Below, piece by piece: positions 24,974-32,547 of a stretch of DNA of 64,000 nucleotides; positions within the stretch are counted from its first letter, which is position 1, and each line of letters begins with the position of its first letter. The position numbers were made by a program, and so were the translations under genes. Source of the stretch: RGIG2041 sp045578865 (GTDB lineage: Bacteria > Bacillota > Clostridia > UBA1381 > UMGS1253); the NCBI GenBank assembly GCA_045578865.1, contig JAZNLB010000025.1, positions 53,294 to 117,293 of the forward strand, read 5' to 3'. Under the pieces are notes generated by a model. It was not told where the DNA came from. It did no database searches and saw only the letters and a list, made by a program, of their open reading frames with translations.

Positions 24974-26392
24974 ATGGCGACAGCGATTCCATACATCCCG
25001 AACACTATTACTGTGCATCTCGGTCCACCGGACGCGGATGCAAATAATGTTACGGTACCATTTATTGACTATATTAAAAATGTTGCATCCAGCGAGATTT
25101 ATCCTACATGGAGCGAGGCGGCGCTGGTTGCCAATATTTATGCACAGATTTCTTATGCATTAAATAAAGTCTACACGGAGTTTTATCCGAGTCGAGGTTA
25201 TGATTTTGATATAACGAGTTCGACCGCTGTGGATCAAAAATTTATTTACGGACGAAATATATTTGATAATATTGACAGCATTGTGGATGTGACCTTTAAC
25301 GATTATATCCGCCGCATTGGTTTTATTGAGCCGCTGGCTGCAAAATATTGCAACGGCACTACCGTGACTTGTAACGGTCTTTCACAATGGGGAAGTGAGT
25401 ATCTTGCGCGGGATGGTTTGAGCGCAATGCAAATTTTGTATAATTACTACGGAGACAATATTGAGCTGGTTGTGAATGCACCGATTAAAAATCTGATGCG
25501 TTCTTTCCCGGGAACAGCACTGCAACGCGGCTCCACTGGTCAAGATGTCATTGTCATTCAGCGTGAGCTTAACCGCATTTCAAACAACTATCCGGCGATA
25601 CCAAAAATCGAAAATGTAGATGGTATTTTCGGAGAGCGGACCGAAGCGGCTGTGCGTGCATTTCAGCGCATTTTCAATCTGACGCCGGACGGCGTTGTCG
25701 GTCGGGCAACATGGTATAAACTTATTAATATCTATGTGGGCATTACCAGGCTTTCGGAACTCAATTCTGAAGGACAGCGGCTCACGGGGGGCAGCTTGGA
25801 ATATTCCGGTGCACTATCTTTGGGTGATACAGGGGAAGCGGTACGGATTTTGCAATATTTTCTGTCAGTGCTTTCGGCATTTGACCCTTATATACCGCCT
25901 GTGGTTGTGGACGGTATTTTTGGCGCTGCAACACAGTCGTCGGTTGTCGCTTTTCAAAAAATCAATGATTTAACACCGGATGGTATTGTAGGAAATGCTA
26001 CATGGAATGCGCTCTACGAGGAATATCGGGGCATAGTTCGGACGGTGTTTGACGATAATCCTTCTTTTCGTATCAATTTGGTACCGGCGCCGCAGGAAAC
26101 CTTGCGTATAGGTTCTAGCGGGGATACGGTTGAGGCTTTGCAAGAATATTTAAATGCACTTTTGCAAAGTACCGGCGGTGAGCAAATTGCTACGGATGGC
26201 GTTTATGGTGCACGGACGGCGCAGGCGGTGCGTGAATTTCAAGCAGAAGTGGGGCTGCCGCAGACCGGTGAGGTGGATCGCAGAACATGGGAAGCAATTA
26301 CGGCGGCCTATGTCAGTTTGGTATCTCAAACGCTTACGGGATCTATGCAGTATCCGGGGCGTGAAATGTCACTAGGCGACAGTGATTTTTAG
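24974..26392 (+). CDS. SleC-like protein: SpoIID-like domain plus three peptidoglycan-binding domains
   Basis: The 472-residue protein starts with an SpoIID/SleC-like domain (about 20-175). The conserved run IKNVASSEIYPTWSEAAL has the presumed catalytic glutamate E41, followed by RGYDFDITSSTAVDQKFI and CNGLSQWGSEYLA. In SleC this domain is a cortex-specific lytic transglycosylase. Three PG-binding-1 repeats follow at about 178-250, 277-350 and 375-448, each with a DGIFG or DGVYG turn and a TW near its end. It starts 12 bases after the regulatory-domain gene (ACGGAGG present). No Csp protease gene is in the window. The likely role is cortex hydrolysis during germination. Confidence 0.82.
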   Translation: MATAIPYIPNTITVHLGPPDADANNVTVPFIDYIKNVASSEIYPTWSEAALVANIYAQISYALNKVYTEFYPSRGYDFDITSSTAVDQKFIYGRNIFDNIDSIVDVTFNDYIRRIGFIEPLAAKYCNGTTVTCNGLSQWGSEYLARDGLSAMQILYNYYGDNIELVVNAPIKNLMRSFPGTALQRGSTGQDVIVIQRELNRISNNYPAIPKIENVDGIFGERTEAAVRAFQRIFNLTPDGVVGRATWYKLINIYVGITRLSELNSEGQRLTGGSLEYSGALSLGDTGEAVRILQYFLSVLSAFDPYIPPVVVDGIFGAATQSSVVAFQKINDLTPDGIVGNATWNALYEEYRGIVRTVFDDNPSFRINLVPAPQETLRIGSSGDTVEALQEYLNALLQSTGGEQIATDGVYGARTAQAVREFQAEVGLPQTGEVDRRTWEAITAAYVSLVSQTLTGSMQYPGREMSLGDSDF

Positions 26393-26419
26393 CGGAGAGT
26401 TATTTTAAAGGAGTGTAAT

Positions 26420-27238
26420 ATGGTGAATCAGACAGATTATGGTATGCCGATATATAATCTTCAACAGATGCTTCGTACGATTTTTCAGGTGCGAAAGATG
26501 GAGCCAGAAGTAATCGCAGACGGATTTTTTAACGAAACAACTCAAACGGCGGTGCAAAACTTTCAACGCATGAAAAATCTGCCCGTCACAGGCAGCGTGG
26601 ATAATCAGACATGGGATGCTATTGTGCAGGAGTATGATTTTGCCGTTATTGACGGCGGAGAGCCGATTTCGGTGCAACTGTTTACAAGAGAAGATTTTGC
26701 TGTTTCGGGTGGAGAAGAAAAAATGCGCCTTCGAATTTTACAAGCGATGATGCAAGTGATGCGCGCGCGTTTTTCAAACTTGCCACAGGTGGAAGTTACC
26801 GGTGTATATGATGCTCAGACAAAAGAGGCGCTAGATAAATACCGAATGCTTTTTAATCTGCCGCAGGGTATGCCGCTTGACAATCAGTTCTGGTATCAGT
26901 TTGCAAAAGCGTATGAAAGCGCAGTGCTGCCGTATGATTTTGAAAATCCGAAAAATAATGGATATAATCCGAATGAGGCAAGACAGCAAATTGATTTAAG
27001 TAAGCGTGGACCTGACAGTATGAGTGAGACAATGGGGGAAGAAATGCTGACACCGCCGCAGCCGTCAATGGAGACTATGCCGATTTTAGACAGTTACCAG
27101 ACGATTCGGGATGCACAAATGCAGGAGCAAAATATGCCGCAGATGCAACAACCTCGTGAAAGTACGAATTCTACATCTCAGATGCAAAGAAATGAAGGTA
27201 CAACTCGACAGCGCCCACCGCTGAAATGGAATTTTTAA
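26420..27238 (+). CDS. Peptidoglycan-binding protein with Met/Gln-rich tail
   Basis: This 272-residue protein is the third gene of the cortex cassette. Residues 8-72 form a PG-binding-1 domain (VIADGFFNETTQTAVQNFQRMKNLPVTGSVDNQTWDAI). Residues 95-165 form a more divergent copy (VEVTGVYDAQTKEALDKYRMLFNLP). The remaining 100 residues are low-complexity, rich in Met, Gln, Pro and Ser, with QMQEQNMPQMQQP. No catalytic domain or signal peptide is seen, so it may target or anchor other proteins in the spore cortex or coat. AAAGGAGTGTAAT precedes the start, 27 bases after the SleC-like gene. Confidence 0.72.
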   Translation: MVNQTDYGMPIYNLQQMLRTIFQVRKMEPEVIADGFFNETTQTAVQNFQRMKNLPVTGSVDNQTWDAIVQEYDFAVIDGGEPISVQLFTREDFAVSGGEEKMRLRILQAMMQVMRARFSNLPQVEVTGVYDAQTKEALDKYRMLFNLPQGMPLDNQFWYQFAKAYESAVLPYDFENPKNNGYNPNEARQQIDLSKRGPDSMSETMGEEMLTPPQPSMETMPILDSYQTIRDAQMQEQNMPQMQQPRESTNSTSQMQRNEGTTRQRPPLKWNF

Positions 27239-27243
27239 TATAG

Positions 27244-27275
27244 TTAAGCGTGGAGAGCCTTTTTCCGCGCTTTTA
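27244..27275 (+). terminator. Terminator of the SleC-like cassette
   Basis: AAGCGTGGA and TCCGCGCTT form a 9-bp stem with one G-U pair and a short U-run, just after the last gene. The rest of the gap up to 27390 shows nothing else I can name. Confidence 0.7.
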
Positions 27276-27394
27276 CTGTGCAGATTTCTATTCCATTTTC
27301 TTTCGTTTCAATATAATGTTTCACCATTTAAACACAATTTGGGATGGAATGTAAAGTTATATAAGAAAAATTGATATTTTTGCTGTAAGAACGG

Positions 27395-27422
27395 ACGGAA
27401 TTTTAAGTGTGTGCATATAATA
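27395..27422 (+). promoter_or_regulatory. Sigma-K-like promoter
   Basis: AC (27395-27396), 17 bases, then CATATAATA (27414-27422) exactly fit the sigma-K consensus AC-N17-CATAnnnTA. A mother-cell promoter here fits a spore-coat or late sporulation gene downstream. The consensus is short, so chance is possible. Confidence 0.6.
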
Positions 27423-27453
27423 TAGCGAAACTAAAATATAGGAGGTTGCTTAT

Positions 27454-28293
27454 ATGCAAGAAAACAGCTTGTTTAACGAATGTGAAAACATGCCGTACGA
27501 TGACGCAGTGTGCATTCATACGGATAAAATTTACGACCAGTGCAGAGACAAAGACTGTATTACAGATTTGCGTGTGTTTTTAACGCAGGAGGGGCAGGCA
27601 CTCGTCAATGATGCCATCAATGTGCGTATCCGCAAAGCAGAGGTCATCTGGATTTATTCCGATGTGGAAAGCGTACCCTTCCAGCGCGGTTATTACAGCG
27701 TAGATTTGAAGTACTTTTTCAAAATCACCTTTGATGTGTTCACCGGTTGCGGCAAACCATGCAAAATCAGCGGTCTGGCTACTTTTGATAAAAAGGTAAT
27801 TTTGTATGGAAGCGAAGGAAGTGCAAAAGTATTTGGCACAAAGTATTCCGGCACTTGTTTCGATGCACAGAGTTGGAAAAAGACCAATATGCCGAAAGTT
27901 GTTGTTGAAGTGGTAGATCCGATTGCGCTCGGTGCAAAACTTGTTGAGCCGAGAGAGGATTGCTGCAACTGTTGCGACAACATTGATTTGACAACCATTC
28001 CGGCAGATGTTTGTGCTGTTTTCGATAACGCTTTAGTGTTCGGCGGAAGCGATAAACGCATTCTGATTACTATAGGGGTATTCTCGATTATCCGTTTAGA
28101 GCGCAGTGTGCAACTTTTAATGCCGGCTTATGATTTTTGTGTTCCGGATAAAGAGTGCGTAGCCGCAACGGAGGAAAATCCATGCGAACTGTTTGACAGA
28201 ATTGAGTTTCCTGTGGATGAATTTTTCCCGCCGGTGAATATGGAATGCGAAGATGAGCATCATGGTGGATGCGGCTGCAGAGAAAAGGAATAA
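27454..28293 (+). CDS. Cysteine-rich conserved protein, probable late-sporulation product
   Basis: This 279-residue protein has no signal peptide or membrane helix, and I do not recognise a named domain. It opens with CIHTDKIYDQCRDKDCITDLRVF, has the cluster EDCCNCCDNIDL near residues 168-179, and ends CEDEHHGGCGCREKE. About 20 cysteines occur in all. The body looks beta-rich and repeats an approximate unit (VILYGSEGSAKVF and ALVFGGSDKRILITIGVFSIIRLERSVQLL). Cross-linked cysteine-rich proteins are common in spore coats, and the sigma-K-like promoter supports that. GGAGGTTGCTTAT precedes the start. It is a single gene, with a very strong terminator behind it. Confidence 0.65.
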   Translation: MQENSLFNECENMPYDDAVCIHTDKIYDQCRDKDCITDLRVFLTQEGQALVNDAINVRIRKAEVIWIYSDVESVPFQRGYYSVDLKYFFKITFDVFTGCGKPCKISGLATFDKKVILYGSEGSAKVFGTKYSGTCFDAQSWKKTNMPKVVVEVVDPIALGAKLVEPREDCCNCCDNIDLTTIPADVCAVFDNALVFGGSDKRILITIGVFSIIRLERSVQLLMPAYDFCVPDKECVAATEENPCELFDRIEFPVDEFFPPVNMECEDEHHGGCGCREKE

Positions 28294-28300
28294 TTGTAAT

Positions 28301-28384
28301 AAAACAGAGAGCAATTTCGTATGAACTGCCCCAATTTGTGCGGACAGCACAAATTGGGGCAGTTCAATGTTGCTCTCTGTTTTT
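28301..28384. terminator. Nested double-hairpin terminator
   Basis: An outer arm AAAACAGAGAGCAA (28301-28314) pairs with 28370-28383, and inside it a 19-bp perfect stem (28323-28341 with 28347-28365) has a 5-base loop. It separates the convergent cysteine-rich gene and mnmA. The inner palindrome looks inserted and resembles part of the secA terminator. Confidence 0.85.
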
Positions 28385-28388
28385 ATAT

Positions 28389-29438
28389 TTATATAATTGT
28401 ACCGCCGCCGACAACGCTGTCGCCGTCATAGAAAACGCAGGCTTGTCCGGAAGAGATTGCACGCACTTTTTCGTCAAATTGAACGAATACATTGCCTTCT
28501 TTGGTTGGAGAAATAGTAGCCGGTGTTTCCTTTTGAGAATATCTTGTTTTGGCGCATACACGCATCGGCTCGGTTAATGTTTCGATTTGAATCCAGTTGA
28601 CGCTATGCACGGTGCAAGTGTCTGAAAACAAATCTTCGTTTTTACCGAGGATTACAGCGTTGGTTTCAGCATCTTTTGAGATAACAAATCTCGGTTCGCC
28701 AAATATGATGCCGAGGCCCTTTCTCTGACCGATGGTGTAGTGAATAATGCCGCGGTGCTTGCCGAGCTTGTTGCCGTTTACATCTAAATAATTGCCTTCA
28801 CTGAAAGTTTGACCGGTCTGCTTTGTTATAAAGTCGGCATAATCACCGTCGGGGATAAAGCAAATGTCCTGACTATCTTTTTTTCGAGCATTGATAAACC
28901 CATTTTGCTCTGCGATTTCACGCACTTCGGCTTTCGTGTATTTGCCGAGAGGGAAGAGCGTGTGTGCCAATGTGTGCTGGCTTAAACTATATAGCACATA
29001 GCTCTGGTCCTTAGTTAAATCTTTTGCTTTTTTCAAAAGATAGCGACCACTTTCTTCATTGTATTTTATTTGTGCATAATGTCCGGTTGCAATGCCGTCA
29101 TAACCATTTTCAAGTGCGAAATCAAGCATTTTACCGAACTTGATATAGCGATTGCATTCAATACAGGGATTGGGGGTGCGTGCACATTGATATTCAGATA
29201 TAAACTTGTCCGCCACCATAGTTTTAAAGTCAGTGCTTAAATTCAATACGGTGTGCAAAATACCGATTTTCTCCGCGACTGCTCGTGCATCATCCGCCTC
29301 GTTTAGCGGATGGTTTTGGCTTAAACAATCAAGGAGTTTAAGCGTTACACCGCCAACGAAATATCCTTCTTTAATTAACAGGATTGCAGCTGCGCTGCTG
29401 TCTACGCCGCCACTCATGCCGACTAATATGTTTTTCAT
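28389..29438 (-). CDS. mnmA: tRNA 2-thiouridylase MnmA
   Basis: MnmA adenylates and thiolates U34 of Lys, Glu and Gln tRNAs. The 349-residue protein has PP-loop SGGVDSS near residues 9-15, the first catalytic cysteine in ARTPNPCIECNRYIKFG and the second in KKDSQDICFIPDG. The central and C-terminal beta domains include YTIGQRKGLGI. It works in the same modification pathway as MnmG at 48313. The start has AGGAG 8 bases before it. mntP lies 11 bases upstream on the same strand. Confidence 0.97.
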   Translation of the reverse strand: MKNILVGMSGGVDSSAAAILLIKEGYFVGGVTLKLLDCLSQNHPLNEADDARAVAEKIGILHTVLNLSTDFKTMVADKFISEYQCARTPNPCIECNRYIKFGKMLDFALENGYDGIATGHYAQIKYNEESGRYLLKKAKDLTKDQSYVLYSLSQHTLAHTLFPLGKYTKAEVREIAEQNGFINARKKDSQDICFIPDGDYADFITKQTGQTFSEGNYLDVNGNKLGKHRGIIHYTIGQRKGLGIIFGEPRFVISKDAETNAVILGKNEDLFSDTCTVHSVNWIQIETLTEPMRVCAKTRYSQKETPATISPTKEGNVFVQFDEKVRAISSGQACVFYDGDSVVGGGTII

Positions 29439-29449
29439 AAAAATAACTC

Positions 29450-30007
29450 CTAGAATAGTGCTTTAATACCAATTAAAATCAAAATCAAAGCGCCGATAAT
29501 TTCGGCTTTTGAACCGAGTTTGTCGCCGAATTTTCTGCCGAGTGCAAGGGAGAGTAGGCTAATGACAAAGGTTGTAATACCGATGAGCAACAGCGCCGGC
29601 AATAAAGATGAAACAAAAAGGCCTGCAGCAACAAAACTTACTCCAACGGCAAAAGCGTCAATGCTGGTAGCGATTGCCTGAAGGATTAAAACATTGTATG
29701 TAAATTCTTTCTTTTCACAGTTTTCTGTTCCGCAGCCGGAAAATCCGTCTTTCATCATTTTGCCACCGATGGAACCCAAAATGACAAAAATCACAATGCC
29801 GGAATATTTTTCCATAATTCCTGCAAACAGTGTGCCGGTAAAATAGCCGAGCGCCGGCATGAGTGCCTGAAAAAAACCGAATGCGAGCGCCGTCATTAAA
29901 AATTTAAATTTTGATAATTTTGCGTAGACCATACCATTCGTCATTGATACAGCCGCAGCATCCATGCTCAGGCCTATACCGATACAAAAAATCTCAAGAA
30001 GTCCCAC
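29450..30007 (-). CDS. mntP: MntP/YtaF-family membrane protein, putative manganese efflux
   Basis: This is a 185-residue, six-helix protein. It contains the two inverted-repeat metal motifs of the family, GIGLSMDAAAVSMTNG near the N-terminus and ATSIDAFAVGVSF in the second half. A cysteine-containing cytoplasmic loop (GCGTENCEKKE) lies between them. MntP exports manganese; the related YtaF of Bacillus is a sporulation membrane protein of unknown function. GTG at 30007 follows GAGGTG at good spacing; an alternative GTG at 30016 has a poorer site. No yybP-ykoY manganese riboswitch is visible upstream. Confidence 0.82.
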   Translation of the reverse strand: MGLLEIFCIGIGLSMDAAAVSMTNGMVYAKLSKFKFLMTALAFGFFQALMPALGYFTGTLFAGIMEKYSGIVIFVILGSIGGKMMKDGFSGCGTENCEKKEFTYNVLILQAIATSIDAFAVGVSFVAAGLFVSSLLPALLLIGITTFVISLLSLALGRKFGDKLGSKAEIIGALILILIGIKALF

Positions 30008-30084
30008 AAATTTCACCTCATATAAATTATAGAATATATTTTAACACTAAGAACCGAAAATAGCAATCCTTTTTACATTTTCTA

Positions 30085-30114
30085 TTGACTATTTTGCTAT
30101 ATTAGTAGTATAAT
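30085..30114 (+). promoter_or_regulatory. Promoter of serC-serA
   Basis: TTGACT (30085-30090) and TATAAT (30109-30114) are 18 bases apart. Transcription would start near 30121 and give a leader of about 100 bases, divergent from mntP. Confidence 0.8.
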
Positions 30115-30150
30115 AAATTAAATTGTACTTTATGTAACAATTGATTTTGC

Positions 30151-30207
30151 GCTTTGTTTCGGGCGCCCACCGCCGGTGCTACGGCGGCTATATGCGAAAC
30201 AGAAAGG
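30151..30207 (+). promoter_or_regulatory. Structured leader of serC-serA, may mask the ribosome binding site
   Basis: TGTTTCG (30155-30161) pairs with CGAAACA (30195-30201). Inside, CCGCCG (30070 offset: 30170-30175) pairs with CGGCGG (30182-30187), next to the palindrome GGGCGCCC (30161-30168). CTTT at 30152-30155 can pair with AAAG at 30203-30206, part of the ribosome binding site. It fits no riboswitch class that I recognise. Confidence 0.5.
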
Positions 30208-30219
30208 TAAGTGGTAAAT

Positions 30220-31302
30220 ATGAAGAGAGTGTACAATTTTTCGGCAGGTCCGTCCATGCTTCCGGAGGCGGTTTTAGAGCAAGCTGCAAAGGAAATGCTC
30301 AATTACGGAGATTCCGGCATGAGCGTTATGGAAATGAGTCATCGTTCAAAAGTTTACGATGACATCATCAAGACTGCAGAAGCAGACTTAAGAGAATTGC
30401 TTGCAATTCCAGATAACTACAAAGTTCTGTTTGTACAGGGCGGTGCATCGAGCGTATTTGCAATGGTGCCGCTGAATTTGATGACCAAAAACGGTAAAGC
30501 TGACTATGTGATTACCGGTCAGTGGTCGAAGAAAGCCTTTTCCGAGGCGCAAAAGTACGGCAATCCGAGAAAGGTTGCATCTAGCGAAGATGCGGTCTTT
30601 AATTACATTCCGAAACTGGATAAATCCATGTTTGACCCGGAAGCGGACTATGTACATATTACATCTAATAATACCATCTACGGTACAAGATACACATCGC
30701 TTCCGGATACGGGCGATGTGCCGATTGTAACAGATATGTCCTCTTGTATTTTGTCTGAGCCGGTAGATGTTTCCAAATATGGTATGATTTATTTCGGCGC
30801 ACAGAAAAATGTGGGTCCTGCGGGTGTAACGGTAATTATTATCCGTGAAGATTTAATCGGCAATGCAATGGAGATTTGCCCGACTATGTTCGATTTGGCA
30901 ATTCATGCAAAGAATGAATCTTTGTACAACACACCGCCGTGTTATTCTATTTATGTGTGCGGACTTGTGTTTAAGTACTTAAAGTCCATCGGCGGCATAG
31001 AAAAGATGTACGAACTTAACCAGAAGAAGGCAAAGATTCTCTACGATTTCCTCGACAACAGCGAGATGTTCAGAGGTACAGTTGTAAAGGAAGACCGTTC
31101 GCTCATGAATGTTCCGTTTGTAACCGATGATGAAGAACTCAATGCGAAGTTTATCAAAGAAGCATCTGCGGCAGGTTTTGTAAACCTCAAGGGACACAGA
31201 AGTGTTGGTGGTATGCGTGCAAGTATCTATAACGCAATGCCGATTGAAGGCGTGGAAGCACTTGTGGAATTCATGAAGAAGTTTGAAGCAGAGAATAAAT
31301 AA
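30220..31302 (+). CDS. serC: Phosphoserine aminotransferase SerC
   Basis: SerC is a PLP enzyme that transaminates 3-phosphohydroxypyruvate to phosphoserine. The 360-residue protein starts KRVYNFSAGPSMLPEAVLEQA, has the VLFVQGGASSVFAMVPLNL cofactor loop, and the PLP lysine in YGMIYFGAQKNVGPAGV. The C-terminal GHRSVGGMRASIYNAMP motif is typical. AAAGG lies 12 bases before ATG 30220; the in-frame GTG at 30211 is too near it. serA follows after 16 bases. SerB is not present in the window, so dephosphorylation is encoded elsewhere. Confidence 0.96.
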   Translation: MKRVYNFSAGPSMLPEAVLEQAAKEMLNYGDSGMSVMEMSHRSKVYDDIIKTAEADLRELLAIPDNYKVLFVQGGASSVFAMVPLNLMTKNGKADYVITGQWSKKAFSEAQKYGNPRKVASSEDAVFNYIPKLDKSMFDPEADYVHITSNNTIYGTRYTSLPDTGDVPIVTDMSSCILSEPVDVSKYGMIYFGAQKNVGPAGVTVIIIREDLIGNAMEICPTMFDLAIHAKNESLYNTPPCYSIYVCGLVFKYLKSIGGIEKMYELNQKKAKILYDFLDNSEMFRGTVVKEDRSLMNVPFVTDDEELNAKFIKEASAAGFVNLKGHRSVGGMRASIYNAMPIEGVEALVEFMKKFEAENK

Positions 31303-31318
31303 GAGGGAGGCCGTAATT

Positions 31319-32488
31319 ATGTATAATATTTTAACTTTAAATAAAATCGCAAAATGCGGTCTTGATCAACTTTGTCCGAAAACCTATACAGTAACGGACA
31401 ATGCAACACAGCCGGCAGATGGTATTATCCTCAGAAGTTTTTCCATGCACGAAATGGAACTTCCTAAGGGATTAAAAGCTGTAGCAAGAGCAGGCGCAGG
31501 TGTAAACAATATTCCGATTGACCGTTGCACGGAAAATGGCGTGGTTGTATTTAACACACCGGGGGCAAATGCAAATGCCGTAAAAGAACTTACGATTGCG
31601 GGGCTTTTCCTGGCATCGCGTGACATTGTCGGCGGGATTGAATGGGCAAAAACACTTACAGAAGAAAACGGCGATGTTGCAAAGCAGGTTGAAAAAGGCA
31701 AGAGTGCGTTTGTAGGGCCGGAAATCGAAGGCAAAACACTTGGAGTTATCGGTTTGGGTGCTATTGGTGTTATGGTTGCAAATACGGCAATCAGTCTTGG
31801 TATGAAAGTTATCGGTTATGACCCTTATCTTTCTGTAGATGCGGCGTGGAAACTTTCAAGAAATGCAATTAAAGCGACGGAAATCAAAGATATTTATGCA
31901 AACTGTGATTATATTACCTTGCATCTACCGCTCAATGACGGCACACGCGGCATGATAAATACCGAAGCGTTTGACCGGATGAAGAAGGGCGTTCGCTTGT
32001 TAAACTTCTCCAGAGCAGCGTTGGTGGACAGTGATGCTTTAAAGCGTGCACTCTTTGATGGTACGGTTGCAAAGTATGTTGTAGACTTTCCGGATGCAGA
32101 TGTTATCGGTCTTAAAAATGTTGTACCGATTCCGCATCTTGGTGCATCTACGCCGGAGTCAGAAGACAACTGTGCAATTATGGCGGCGAAGCAGCTTGCA
32201 GATTACCTCGAAAATGGTAACATCACAAACTCTGTAAATATGCCAAACTGTGCAATGGAAAGAGAAACCGATATTCGCGTGACTATTATTCACAAGAATG
32301 TGCCGAATATGCTAAGCGGTTTTTCGACCGCAATGGCTGAAAAGGGTATCAATATCGCACATATGATGAATAAGAGCAAAAAAGATTACGCTTATACAAT
32401 CATAGATATTGATGGTGAACTTGCTGAGGATACACTTGCGGCAATCGAAAATAATGCCGATGTGCTTGCGGTTCGAGTAATTCGATAA
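31319..32488 (+). CDS. serA: D-3-phosphoglycerate dehydrogenase with ACT domain
   Basis: SerA oxidises 3-phosphoglycerate to 3-phosphohydroxypyruvate, the first step of serine synthesis and the substrate for SerC. From ATG at 31319 (GAGGGAGG upstream) it is 389 residues. It has an N-terminal substrate domain with RAGAGVNNIPID, a Rossmann domain with LGVIGLGAIGVMVANTA, and catalytic His in VPIPHLGASTPESEDN. The C-terminal ACT domain (about 315-389: RVTIIHKNVPNMLSGFSTAM) is the usual site of serine feedback. An open 12-codon extension overlaps serC and is not used. Confidence 0.96.
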   Translation: MYNILTLNKIAKCGLDQLCPKTYTVTDNATQPADGIILRSFSMHEMELPKGLKAVARAGAGVNNIPIDRCTENGVVVFNTPGANANAVKELTIAGLFLASRDIVGGIEWAKTLTEENGDVAKQVEKGKSAFVGPEIEGKTLGVIGLGAIGVMVANTAISLGMKVIGYDPYLSVDAAWKLSRNAIKATEIKDIYANCDYITLHLPLNDGTRGMINTEAFDRMKKGVRLLNFSRAALVDSDALKRALFDGTVAKYVVDFPDADVIGLKNVVPIPHLGASTPESEDNCAIMAAKQLADYLENGNITNSVNMPNCAMERETDIRVTIIHKNVPNMLSGFSTAMAEKGINIAHMMNKSKKDYAYTIIDIDGELAEDTLAAIENNADVLAVRVIR

Positions 32489-32503
32489 ATTCACAATATA
32501 AAT

Positions 32504-32542
32504 AAAGACCGATATAGTTTAACAAACTATATCGGTCTTTTA
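32504..32542. terminator. Bidirectional terminator between serA and the GerMN gene
   Basis: AAAGACCGATATAGTTT (32504-32520) pairs with its perfect complement at 32524-32540 around a 3-base loop. Confidence 0.9.
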
Positions 32543-32547
32543 AATTT

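Noticed and set aside
29992..30084. yybP-ykoY manganese riboswitch before mntP
   Set aside because: The mntP upstream region is A/T-rich without the conserved GGGGAGUA-type core.
30121..30219. Serine T-box or SAM/glycine riboswitch before serC
   Set aside because: The leader is only about 100 bases and lacks the T-box antiterminator sequence and conserved riboswitch cores.
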